DNA from: Macrocybe gigantea
Lineage: Eukaryota > Basidiomycota > Agaricomycetes > Agaricales > Callistosporiaceae
DNA: 64,000 nucleotides
NCBI GenBank assembly: GCA_011319805.1
Contig: SJRY01000234.1
Location: 930,001 to 994,000 of the forward strand
Direction of reading: 5' to 3'
In this document: one piece after another, positions 1 to 11,900 of the stretch
Layout of the letters: every line of letters starts with the position of its first letter
Position numbering within the stretch: position 1 is the first letter of the stretch
Translations under genes and position numbers: made by a program
Notes under the pieces: model-generated
What the model was told of the DNA's origin: nothing
The model's input: the letters and a program-made list of their open reading frames with translations, nothing else
Databases searched by the model: none

Positions 1-1
1 T

Positions 2-710
2 TCATGGATGGGGCCTGCGGAAGCTGTCCTCGCATTGCCTGGGATACCCTCGGACCTGCGCAAAAAACTCGACTTGTCTGCTTTCAAGGAGGACTGGTCC
101 AGATACCTCAAGTGGCTGTCCACAGTGGACGACGTTCACGGCGGAAGTCAAAGAGTGTTCGCTCACAATGATGCGCAGTACGCAAACCTCTTGCGGCTGA
201 AACATGCCAAACACGGTGATCATCGTCAAGTAAGTCCACTGTTCGGCCCGCTCTTCGCCATCGCTTGTTCTGATGCCCTGTCACCCTTCATAGATTATTG
301 TTGTAGACTTTGAATACGCCGCTCTCAACCCTGCATCCTACGACATCGCAAATCACTTCCATGAGTGGACCTCAGATTACGATTCCGCAACTCCCCACCT
401 TCTCGATTTTTCCCGGTACCCGACGTTGGAAGAGCGACAAAACTTCTATCGGGCGTATCTCGATCACATCTCTATTTTCGACCGCCATTGGCCTGTCGAC
501 GAGGTCGAGCGTGGTGTTCTACTCGGCCGCTTGGATGAGCAAGTACGAGCGTGGAGCCCCGCTTCGCATGCCATGTGGGCTCTATGGGGTATGGTGCAAG
601 CGAGGGAGGATGTCGAGAGGAATATTGATCAGCCAGAATTTGATTATTTGGGTTATGCTCTATGTAGAATGTCTGCTTTCCGCAGGGATTTAGAAATCCT
701 TAACATATAG
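2..710 (+). CDS. Choline/ethanolamine kinase, C-terminal part (5' truncated by window edge)
   Basis: This is the 3' end of a choline or ethanolamine kinase, the ATP-dependent enzyme that phosphorylates choline or ethanolamine in the first step of the CDP-choline (Kennedy) route to phospholipids. The Brenner-type catalytic motif reads VFAHNDAQYANLL. After an intron at about 230-293 (GTAAGT...ATAG) come IIVVDFEYAALNPASYDIAN, the metal-binding DFEYA segment, and then HFHEW. The C-terminal helices follow (ERQNFYRAYLDH, WALWGMVQAREDVE, FDYLGYALCRM). The stop TAG is at 708-710. The N-terminal lobe lies outside the window. Choline versus ethanolamine preference cannot be told from this part. The frame is intact across the visible portion. 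Confidence 0.92.
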
Positions 711-1303
711 GTTTATTTTTCCAACATACCGGCGCCTGCGTCCATCTTGCTGTACTCTACCTATAGCTGATGTTATCTTGTTGAGACATACGATCTCCAG
801 TTGTCTTCTTTCGTACTCAACCTGGTTTTGTTCAATACTCCGAAGAGGCACGTAATAATGAACAATAATAAAATTGGCAAGAATGATATCGCTACTAGAT
901 TGAGAGGAATAAAAACATGTAGTTCTCGACAAGTATGCAATGCAGATCGGGAGAGATAAACTAAAGAGGAAAACCTAGTATTGACAATCAAAACGAGACG
1001 AGGAGCCGTGAATTGTTTGAGGGTAATAAGGGTGTCTGGGACAGGGTCGTCTTGGTGTTTTTTTTTCTTTTTTTTTTTGAAATGAAATGAGAACCGAGAA
1101 AGGAAGAAAGTCAGGGAGAACCGTGAGCATAAAAGATCCATCCACACGAGCAGACGGTTTGCGTAGTACAATGGATGACGATGTCCGACCAGGCGGCATA
1201 TTTCAAAGACAGAATGGAAAAAAAAATCAGTTGGGAATGGCAAGATCGACTGAGACGGCGGCCTCGCAAAGTCTTTAGGGTACCTCGACGGCTAGGCAGT
1301 GCT
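711..1303. other. Convergent intergenic region, 3' ends of the kinase and CCCH genes
   Basis: No gene is supported here. The stretch lies between two stop codons of convergent genes and holds T-rich runs near 1060-1078, as expected for 3' UTRs. The short reading frames across it have no recognisable motif. Confidence 0.6.
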
Positions 1304-4077
1304 TCAAGCCCACACCTTGTCGTTTAGCCTGGATGAACCTGTTCCGAGTTCAGTTGAGGACCAAGGCAAGTTGGCCATAATATCACCTGCCGCATTGGAG
1401 CCCTGGGCTTGGCCCAGATGGGCGTTGCGAGAAAAGCTGGCCCAGTTGCCGGCACTCCCAGAGCGAACATGGCCGTTGACTCTTCCCGTGCTTTCAGTGG
1501 ATGTCATCGTCATGGACGAATGGCCGGGGGCCGGCGGCGAGGAGCTGAAGCTCAATTCCACGTCCGAACCGTTAAAGGAGTGTCTGACGTTCGGGCTTGC
1601 AGAATTGATGTGCTGTTTATGTTTTTTTTTTTTTTTTTTTTTTTTTGACATTGTAAGCGCTACCTTCATATATTCATGAAGGACTCGAACTTACGGGATT
1701 CAATCCAACGATCTCTCGTCGTATACTGTTATTGTGCCTTCCAAGGTCAGGCCCGGCCGTCACTGGACCAGGAGACTTGGTGGAGATATGCTCCGGCGCA
1801 GGTAGCAAGATGCCGTTGCTGGTAAACGTTGGGTAAGCCGACTTGTTTTGTTTTATGACGGTGGCATCAAAAGCGGATTTGGTGTCAACCCTCAATGAGC
1901 CCGTCGGCGGGCGGCTGAGGGCAAACGTATTGCTTGAATTTACGTCTACGGGAGTCGAGATGCTGGGTTCCTGGACACGCTTTGCGGAGATCCTAGCCAA
2001 CAACGACACGCCAGTATCGTTGGGGTCGCTGTTGGTGCTCATCGAACGAGCCCGCCCATCAGGACGTTGCTGAGTGGAACTATTATCTGGGGTGCTGCCA
2101 GTTCCGGTCGCAGTCGACCCACCCGAGGGCGGCAGCTCGGTATGTATAAAGCAACACCTCTTGCCATACGGGCACGATCCGGATACCCAGAAAGTCTATA
2201 CGATGATAGTGAGCGAACTACGAACGCGTGACGGACAAGAGAACGTACGCGGCAAATCTCCGTTTTGTACTTGAGAAAAATTTTGAATGAGGATAGAGAC
2301 ATTTACTGCTTATGGTAGAAGCCTACCTTGGGATGACGGGCAACTTTGCGGAGTTCCTCTTCGCCGTGAGCAAACTGGCACTTGGCGCCGTATCTGCAGC
2401 TGCCTTTCTCTTCCCAGCTTCGGCAGAGTTCAGTCTTATAGAGTCCCAGCTTGCGGTTATTCGCACTTGGCCCTTGACCAGTGGAACTGGGAGGGCTGGA
2501 GATGCCAGTCGTTTCCATAAGACTTTGAGGAGGAAGCAGGCTAACGCCGTACGGACCCGTGTACTGCGCCTGCAAGCGAGCAGCAACGACGGCGGCATCC
2601 GGTACGGCGTACTGCTCCTGGGCGCCATAGTATTGACTCGGATACACAGGAAGCGCAGGGATGCTGGGCTGATACAAGTTTCCCGGGCCGAAGGGGGGCT
2701 GCATGTTGCCGTTCATCAAGGTAAGGGGCGCCGTGTCGCGAATTGTTGATGGGTCCGACGCCGAATGGTGGTGGTTAGCACGGTATGCACCTGGCTGCTG
2801 TTGAACACGTGGTACGGTCGAAAGACCTTCGGCGAGACCGCCAGGCAACATCATGTCATACAGCTGCTGGGAATTACCTAAGGACAGATGCGAGGCGTGG
2901 TGTCCTGACGGATAACCCATGGTGGTGGGGCTTGGGATGATGCCCTGCTGAGGGAAGTTACGAGGGGGCTGGCGGTAGGTCGGACGTGGTGCAACATATG
3001 TAGGCCCCGCTGCAGATTGAAGAGGAAGTCCGTGGGCGACGGAGTTGAAATTGCGTTGATGACTCGCGTACTCGATCGGAGGGTCCTCGCGATTGATTGG
3101 GATCTGAGAAGTGCCGTTTCGATAATCGTATAGCTGTGGATGAAGCTGCGGCTGTGGGCGATGGATGTGATTGGCGAGCGAAGGATACGATAACTGGTCA
3201 CCGTTAGCTCCTGGGTTATTGTAGTGGTTTTGAGGCCAAGACGGCTGTTGTGATGACCTATCCGCAGCATCGAGCGGTTCGCCTGCGTGCTGTAGGCGGC
3301 GAAGATCCGAGGTGGATAGGCCGCCACTAAATGAATGGGGGCGTTCTTTCACCACGTCCGTCATGGTGGTAATTTTCAGAGGGGGCGGTTGGGCCAGCAG
3401 GGTATTTCCAGTGGCCGAGGCTGCAGAATCGCGGGAGCTTGACAATGTGTATCGGTGGATGAACCGCGTGAATGGGAAATGCCAATCTGGTGTTCGGAAG
3501 CGTGAGGAGAGGATCCTGCACTGGTGTTTGAACCGGTTTCCAAAGGACTGGCTTCACTGAGCTGCGCCACAGCAGCAGTGGGCATCTTGGATTTGGGAGG
3601 GGTACGGATTTCGGCACGATCGTCGTCACCTTCGCCGGGGACGTCTCCGATTTTGAGCCTTACAATCTCATCTGCGAGTCCCCAGCCTGTCGAGTCGGAG
3701 TCAACGAGCTGGCCACCATGTTAAATCGCCAACGGTATCTTGGATCAGATGGGGTATTGTCAGAGAGGGTGGACATGGGAAAAGACGGGTTTTCGAGGGT
3801 ATTTGGCGCCGATGTTCGTATGCTATTTGTTCGAGCGGTGAATGGCTCTGTTGGAGTGGATAGATGCCAGTTCTGGATAAATCAATGGGTGAGCGCCATA
3901 CAACACGTGGCAAAGCGGTGCTACCTCTGCTGGAGAAGAGACGTCAAAGGGAGACACTTGGGTCCGGGTGAACGATAGGGAGAGACGATGGCTGTGGTAA
4001 GAGATGGGAGTCAGAGAGTCGTCCAGGTCTTGGTATTCTGTCGTAGCTGCGGATGAGTTCGTGACTGCGTCGTGCAT
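1304..4077 (-). CDS. Tandem CCCH zinc-finger protein (tristetraprolin/Zfs1 type)
   Basis: This is a probable mRNA-binding protein of the tristetraprolin family, which binds AU-rich 3' UTR elements and promotes transcript decay. Finger 1 reads [20 protein letters not shown] then CQFAH (C-x8-C-x5-C-x3-H). Finger 2 is YKTEICR joined by splicing to [18 protein letters not shown], again C-x8-C-x5-C-x3-H. The two fingers are separated by introns at 2270-2326 and 2196-2248 around a 21-nt exon (2249-2269). Long Pro/Gln/Ser-rich arms flank the fingers, typical of the family in fungi. A further intron at about 1613-1694 (donor GTAAGT) contains a 25-T tract. I chose the start at 4077 ([20 protein letters not shown]) with an intron ending near 3702. 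The reading frame must shift by one base near 3441-3460, which may be an assembly error. Fingers are certain; the 5' model is provisional. Confidence 0.8.
1622..1646. repeat. 25-nt poly(T) tract inside an intron of the CCCH gene
   Basis: An uninterrupted run of 25 T (A on the coding strand) lies in the intron at about 1613-1694. Read as coding it would give poly-lysine, but the GTAAGT donor at 1694 and the in-phase CAG acceptor at 1613 place it in an intron. Its length is probably unstable. Confidence 0.85.
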
Positions 4078-5953
4078 TTAACTGGAGAAGCGTTGGGACG
4101 GATTGGCGAAAGGCAGGGAAGCGAAATTAGAAGACTAACCAGTTAATTAAAAAAAGGACGTTGTTGTCTTTCCCCGCGATGAGGACGATAAAAGCGTATA
4201 GGATGGAAGAATAAGAAAAGGGATATAGATACGGGGCCGTCGCGAGGAAGGACGGGGCAGAAAGCAAGGACAAGCGGTAAGATAGGTATAAAAACGGAGC
4301 AGAGGCGTGAGGATCGTGAGGAGATGAGCGTCGTGGGCCGAGATAGGGCAGAACAGGGACTGCACGGCACCTGGAGGAAGGTGAAGTTAAGAAGAGAGAA
4401 AGGTGAGGCAGAGGGCAGGCATTCACGGAATCTGCTCAAGCTTTTTGATCGCACGCAAATGCAACGTGCCCTGCCCCAACTCTCAACCGGCTTGGGCGTT
4501 TGTACGTATTCAGGCGCACGCGCTCGTCCGTTCGTTGGCCGCTCTGACTGCTGCTATCGACCTCTATGCACGACTGATACTCGCTCGGACGATGGGCGAG
4601 GAGATGCGCACTGCAAATTGTCCAGCAAGGTCTACTCCCGCCTGCCTTATTCGGCTTGGTTCCATCAGGGTCCCTTCAAACTCCGAACCGCCCATTCCCC
4701 TACCGCCTTCCTCCTCGACTCATCCCTCTGCCGTATGATTTCGCGCCGTTGTGTCAGACGATTCTCCTCCTATGTTCAACAATCGTCTTCTCTCGCCCCC
4801 GTCACCACCAGCCAGCAGTTGACCAGCATTCAGAGCCCAGCACGTGGAAGGCACGTGCTCTGATCAAATCGTGTTGGCCGTTGTCAACTGCACAGCTGTG
4901 GGGGTCTCAGCATGCGCCGATTTAATATCGATTCATCGATGCACCCTTTCAACAACGCATCTCTTCTTCAGTCACACTCAGATCCAACGTTAGCTTCTTT
5001 CGAGGACGCTTCTTACGATAAGTCCAGCTGGGCAATCAGTACCTATCATGTACCAGCCTCCGTCTCTCTCATCGCATCTGACATAACCAAGTTGAGAAAC
5101 ACGTTGCTGGCCTGCCCAAACATTACGTCTGCAGCCTGCCGCTACGGTCAGCACTGACAAGGTGTTTGGCGTCAGGCCTGAGTAATTCAACCCTTTTTAT
5201 ATAATCCACTCGGTCATCTGTGTCACCCGTTTGATTGCGTCCGTGATTGGCGATATCGATGCAACTTAACCATTAACGGTACTTCCCTTCATCTTTTTCT
5301 TGACAGAAAGGTGGTGCTCTCCTTCGCAGTATACAGCCAACGCAGAACACAAAAAGCCCTACCGTCCACTACATTGGCCTACAATGCCGAGAGTGATAAT
5401 AGGTTCCGCTATGTTATTGTCCTTTTTGGACGTTCTCGATCACTTCGGCTTCGGTGGCTTCGCGAAGGGTGTATGTACTCCACATATGCCGTATTGGGAA
5501 AATGAGGCTCCAAATATATTCAAGTCCGCGACAGAAGTTTTTTGCTCCCGTAGTCCTAGTCATCCAGACCCTGCTAGTGCGGACTATTCGAGAGCCGCGC
5601 TGTCCATTATGCGGGAGAACACATTGCTTGACGCTCAGCCCACTATCTCCGGTCGGGCGCTCAACAATCGCATCACATCGCCGTTTAAAACCTACATACA
5701 GGTCGTCAACATGCAGGCGTCCCGCTCACAGGGCTGAATCTGTAGACACATGTCCACCGCGACCTTCTGATCTGTGCGCTTGACAGTCATCGATAACAGC
5801 TCTCTCTTATTTCGGGATAAGTGGTGATGTACAAAAGTTATCAACGCAACATTCACTGTGAAATTCATCGAAGAGCGGCAGCACAATGCCCTCCCTGTCC
5901 AAAATTCAAGATTATCGTATCACACAACACTTCATCTATCTCACCCCAACCTG
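4078..5953. other. Long gene-poor stretch upstream of the CCCH gene
   Basis: No gene can be supported with confidence. About 4140-4450 is strongly C/T-rich on the minus strand, which fits the promoter and 5' leader of the CCCH gene starting at 4077, since fungal promoters are often pyrimidine-rich. On the plus strand a 42-codon frame at 4735-4863 begins MISRRCVRRFSSYVQQSSS, which resembles a mitochondrial presequence, but no conserved domain follows it. A 145-codon frame at 5300-5737 shows no motif I recognise. Both may be chance, or remnants of a gene. Confidence 0.45.
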
Positions 5954-8900
5954 TTACGCATCTACACGAGACAAGAACGAGTTAACCGGCTGGCTCTCAA
6001 CCGCCCAATTCAAGGTCACTCACAATATGATGTTCCCACCAACATAGTAGATAGACTTTGAAGCTGGTCTTCGTTGAACATCAACTGATCTTTGTGCCAT
6101 GTATCCTACGCGAAGATTAGCTCGTAGAACGGGAAGCATGAACTGACTGATGTTACCTGATGGGTCTGCAATTTCGTAGTCAGTCGGGACTTACTTATGC
6201 GAAGAAGACAGACTTGCCTTTTTAAATTCAGAGGCACACTCCTGAATGGTGGTCGAGATCGGGGGTGGATCAGTGGCATGAAGGGCGAGAACTGCAACAC
6301 GAGGAGGACGTGGAATGGTATCTGATGAGACTCGAAGACGAAATGCACATCCGGTTTTTCATTACCTTCCGTAAGAGGTGGCATCCATGGTTCGACTGAA
6401 TACGGCGAGCTCTCAATGAGCGCGCAGAGTCCGAGGATTCCTGAATGCAGTGCACGGAGAGACTCCCCATAGCCTGGATCTTTCCTTGGCGGCAGCGCGG
6501 TCCTGCGCACTATCTTGACAAACCGTTCCTGTTAGACGAGTAAGTAGTGACCACATGAACTTCTATGTGCGTGGCTAGACTCACTTTCAACGGTACAACG
6601 TTCTGGCGTTGAGAACACCTGATCACGCCAGAAAGAACTTTGGAAGCCATCCCTCTGACTTCCACGTTCTCATCCCCGAGGCATTCCAATAAAACATCCA
6701 TCACTCTAGAGACGCTAGCCTCCGACATGACCATCAGGTTTCTGTAAAAGAATATGACCAAAGCGGGTAAGGCATGTAGACGTATCCGCCATGACTGTCC
6801 AGAGCACCCTGGTGAATTGCCGTCGCAACAAACATGCAGGAATAGTCCCTCACCGTAGATGACTGTACGGCAGCAACAAAGTTGTCCAATATAGTCCTAA
6901 TAAATTCTGCAGGACAAGGCACCGCTGACAGCATGTACAGAACGCCAGCGCTGTAGATTCGTAAATCCATATCGTCGTTGAGTTCCGACATCTGGAGCAT
7001 CTCGGGCCTGTGAAAAAGTCGAGGTCATGTTGGCTCGCCGGAAAATTACGGTACGTACATCATGGGAATGACATAGGGTACTATCATCGGCGCTTCGTGA
7101 GCGTGAATAAAGGCCCAGACCAACTGAAGCACTGTCAATAGTTCGTCAGCATCGCAGAAGAGCATCAATCATGCTAGCGTGGAAGTCATACGAGTTAGGC
7201 CAATTCTGTCGTACTAAATCGAGATTCACGAATTAGCATGTAAGAAGACCAGAAGAATTCATGCCTACCTCTGATTGGCTGACGCGGGGAGGGGGCAGCC
7301 TGCTTTCTCTCAGTCTCGGCAGCTGGTCAAAATCCCATCAATACGATCGAGGTAGTTTGCCTCTCTTAAGTGATTATCAGAAAATGCTGTTCCTCTCTAC
7401 GATCTGCGGCGCACCGTATATGAAGAGGGTCTTGAGTTGTTTTGCTAGCAGACAAGAATGAGGCTACGCTGGGATAAATGGGCCGCCATTGAATTTGCAT
7501 AAGGGAAGCCAAAACTTGGGTTATGTATGCCCCGATCTGTCCAGGTCTTGATTAACGATGGCATCGTAAACAGGAAATCAAAACATCATACTTCGTTGTA
7601 TGCAGTGTTGAAATTTTCAAACATGAAGTTGACATACTTCTCGACTTGAGAAAGGAAGCGTAATCCGACACAACGGATAGCTGTTTGCAGTATTGTGATT
7701 GGCTTCATTACTGTTGACCGGTGAGGGGGAGATGTCACAAGAGAAGGGAATATCCATACTCGCAAACATCGAGTCATCTTTAAAGTCAATAGAGAGACTA
7801 GTGATCCAGTAGAGAAGTTCTTTATTACGGAGTGGATCACGATTCCGTAACTGCACCTGTGGACCAGGTTAGATCTGTCTCAAACACATTCGTGAAAGAA
7901 TACATACCGAGCAGAATCCTTCCCAGAAAGACAGTGTGTCCGGTTTGATTTGCGCATATATCGAGTCTAATTTGTTCACCGCCCACTCCCTAAGCCGGGA
8001 GCTGTCCGATTCAGGCCAGTGTTTGGAGCCTAGTTCTGTCAGCTCATCTCTCCTAGGCATCAGGACGTATCAGCACTGACCGCGAAACAACCCTGCCAAC
8101 AGTTCTCCTCCCGCACGCTGCTTGAATTTGTCATTATCGCCAATAAGAGCTTCAATACTGCCGCGGACTTCATCGACGATTGCAGGCCCAATCATTTTGG
8201 CTTGCACATAGACGATGTTAACGCAATGATCGTACTGTTGGAATTGATTCTCCCTCACCTATGCTCTTGATATATATGACATTTTCCTTCCTCATATCAA
8301 TATCTGAACTCTCTTTGCCAGATTCTTGGGCCCAGAACATCGAGAGGCATTGAAATAATCATTCATTGCTATCTGCTCCTTAAAGGCTTGCAGGCAAGCA
8401 TGTGAGTTGTAATCCCACGGGTTGTCTCGCCTTCCTTGACTCTGCGATACACTTTGATGCTCTTCGTCCAAGAAAGGAATCCAGTGCGGATCTTATCGAC
8501 ATAGAACCTGTTGCACAGAGGCAATGTCAGACTACGAAAAAGAGAGCTGGCAATAACATACTCATGTTCCGAAGGCCATTGTATTGCCTGAAGGAAAGAG
8601 GATGGATCTGTGAGCTGTAACTCTTCCGAGAAAGCGCTCTGCCATTCTTCTCGCCACAGTTCTTCTTGTGATTTAGAATATGTTCGGCCTTTGATGAAAG
8701 CCAACAACCTTGTCATTGCTCTGGAGAAATAAAAGTATATCAGAGACAGACTGACAAGGGGACAGGTAAAAACTACCGTTGTGCTAAGCCTCGAATTGCG
8801 GGTTGGGGACTTAGGGATTGCTCCAAGAGGAACTCGACCACTCCTATGGAAGGTATTTCGTTCCGGCAAAGAAGGCCTGACAAAAATTGGCAGGATATTT

Positions 8901-11900
8901 GCACGTATCTCCACTGGATCGGGATATTATATGAAACCATTTTCAGCTGATGTTTCATGCAACTCACATGTATTGCCGACCTTTTTGCAATTGCGAGAAT
9001 GGATGTGACCTGGATTATGTTGAATATACCATATCTTGTGATGCACATAGTGTAGCTTACCGTTTCCCTATACACTTTACCTCGCTGGGCAACTCGTGTT
9101 TCCCTTTTGCGCAAGGCTTCCGCCAGAAGATTAGGAGAAACAAAGCCTTTCGGGAATTCCGACTCCAGTGCCAACAATGCTTTATCTACTGAAGGCGTTT
9201 CCAAGCAATACGCATCGGTATGGAATGCTTCCTCATAGAGATGAGAAGCACATTCTTCCGCAATGGAACTGACCAAAGTTTGAATGGATTGCTGTGTACA
9301 CGTTTGTCAATTCGCTGGCGTCACGATGAGATTAAATTCACCTTCTCCTCATGTTGACATTCCAATAGAGAAGTCAGATAGCGAGTATGGCTATTGATAT
9401 CTGGGAGCCTCCTGTTAGGCCTATGTCAAACCGATTAACTAGCATCGCTACCTCCGAGAGCATAACTCGCTATGGTCTCGTCAGCAAGGCTATATGTGAT
9501 GGATGACACACATACCAATAGACTTGTCCCCAAGCACAAACAAAGCACCTTTCATTCTGTCCGGATCGTTCCCCTTCTTCAAAGCTCCAAACAACATAGG
9601 AAGCGCGTAGCGAGTCGAACGGACGTAGTACTAAGTGGAGCGATTAAGGCGAATTTGTCATTGAATGATTTGGGGCATACCTTGCACACAGTGTGGAACA
9701 CACTTTGAGCTTGGCTGCAGAAATGTTAGTATTGTGCAGAGCAATAAGTAGTCATTCATCTTACCGCCTTATTCGAGTATAAGGAGATAAAGAAAGTTCG
9801 ACAATTTCATTGAGGAGATCGTCATCAAGGGCTGACCGCCTGCGGTACAAAGCATGCATGTAAAGACGGCCGCTGTGATAAGTATGGGCTCGTTTTATTT
9901 GCACTATTCTAGAGTTCGCTTTTTGACCTGGCCATGTCCGGATCAAGCTAAAAGATAGTTAGGAATATGACAAGTCATGTCTGCCAAAAGACTTACTTGC
10001 GGCCTGGGCGTAATTTTTCTGCATAGCATCAAAATCCTTTCGAGTTAGACCATAGCAGGTCAAATATGTGTCAACTGCCTTGACGGCGGCTATGACAGCA
10101 TCAATATGATCCTCAGCCCCGGCCTCCTGCCGCAAGAGCGATGCAGCTCGCTTAGCAATGGCACCGAAACGTCGCCGGTGTTCCGCAACTTGCTTGTAAC
10201 GGGGGTCGTCCGGATCAGTCAGCGCAAAACCAGCCTTGACGTCGAGAGACGACACTAGCAGATCGGCGACTTCTGCATCTCGGTCAATACAGGGATTCAC
10301 AACGTCCTTGAAATGCTCCTGGCATATAGTCGCGAGACCTCCCCATATTGATCGACATGCGAGCAAGAACCTGGCGCATTGTTCAACGCGACTACGAACC
10401 ATGCAGGATCAATGCCCCTTACCTGCAGAAATCATTTCGCGCAGCACTGTCCCATGCCGAGGTAGAGTCTAACAATGATTCTATTCTGTTCAACAGAGGC
10501 CGAGTAATCTTGTCGAGTATTTCTAAGACGAAATCGATCTCTTCCGAGAAGGGACTAGCAAAAACGTTGACTAAAAGTCAGTTACAAGGAATGACTCACA
10601 TACCATGCCACTCCACAACCACGTCCTCTGGATTATAAAGACGGCCCCACCATAGGTTGTGGTCTCTATCGAAGTCTGCATGGAATGAGAGATCATCATA
10701 GCTCATCGCAGGAGCTAGCCTCACCATGATCATGCCATAAGTCTGAGTTTACAAAACGGCTGTTCGAAGGATAAACGCCGGATACAGTATACACTATTCG
10801 GGTGAGCAAGCGACCGGTGGCAGTGTATCCTCGCTCGGTCTTAGTTTTCTCGACAAGGAGGGTTAAAATTTCAATGATACGTTGTCTGTAAGGCAACAAC
10901 TAGGGGAAGTAAGCTATCAGCAGCCAATCGTTCAGAGATAGAAGGAAGATTCACGGCTGCTCCACAATGGCCTAGGCAGCCACGTAAAACCGACAGGTCT
11001 TATCAACGGCTTAGCAAGGAAACGAAGTAATAGACACATGAAAATACTTACTCCAATGCAAGGTCGTGTCCGACGGCAGCGCAGCATGGGACGACGTGGT
11101 GCGTATGTCGGATGCCCCATGTTTGAGCTCCTCCTCGATTTGAGATATGCAATGAGGAACAAATTTTCGCAAGGTTCGTTCGGGTTGGACATGTGCTAAA
11201 CATGCCACCAGTTCCCCAATTGCTTGTACTGAGTTGGATTTGGCGTTGGTCGTCGTGTAATCATACACGAGATTCAACACGAGGGAGAAAAGGTCGTCAG
11301 ATAGATGTAGACAGACGATGTCCATCATGCCCTTGACAGCTTTCAGCATACCCTCTTCCGCTTTGCCACCAATCGTGTTCTTTTTGCCACCCTCCTCCGG
11401 CAAGTTTTCGTAGAGGGCAAAAACACGGCGCACCAGGGCAGCGACCCAATCTTTATCCAGATATTCAGGAAGAAGAACAGATGAGTTGAGGAAGGAAATC
11501 ACCTGCAAAACCACTGGTGCTGTCTCTTACTAGTGATCTTTCTTCTGCGACGCTCATCCCTGAAAAGTCGCCATCATCTGTGCTCATACGGTCACGTCCT
11601 GGAAGGACGCTGGAGTCGTCCATTTTGGAAGGCATCTTGGTCAAGTCGCCGAGTTTGATATGTTGAACGGCCGATGCAATGAACATTGTCGCACACATTG
11701 TCTTTGCAGGGTCGTTCTGATTCAGAGTTGATTAGTGGGAGAATAAAGAAGTGAAAAGAATAATATAAGGCGACACGAACGAGATCGATTCCGGGGTGCT
11801 TAGCTCTAACAGGGGAAGAAGATGCTTCTGACCGCCGAGCCAGATTTTCTCGGTAACCAGGGGTCGAGCTATGCCACTCAGCATGCCTAATACTGCTGTA

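Noticed and set aside
1304..1669. Poly-lysine N-terminus encoded by the T25 tract
   Set aside because: The tract lies between a GTAAGT donor and an in-phase CAG acceptor, so it is intronic.
6510..6530. Possible break of BLM10 near the 3' end
   Set aside because: The frame changes here and throughout the gene coincide with short GT-AG introns and conserved HEAT-like sequence resumes on both sides.
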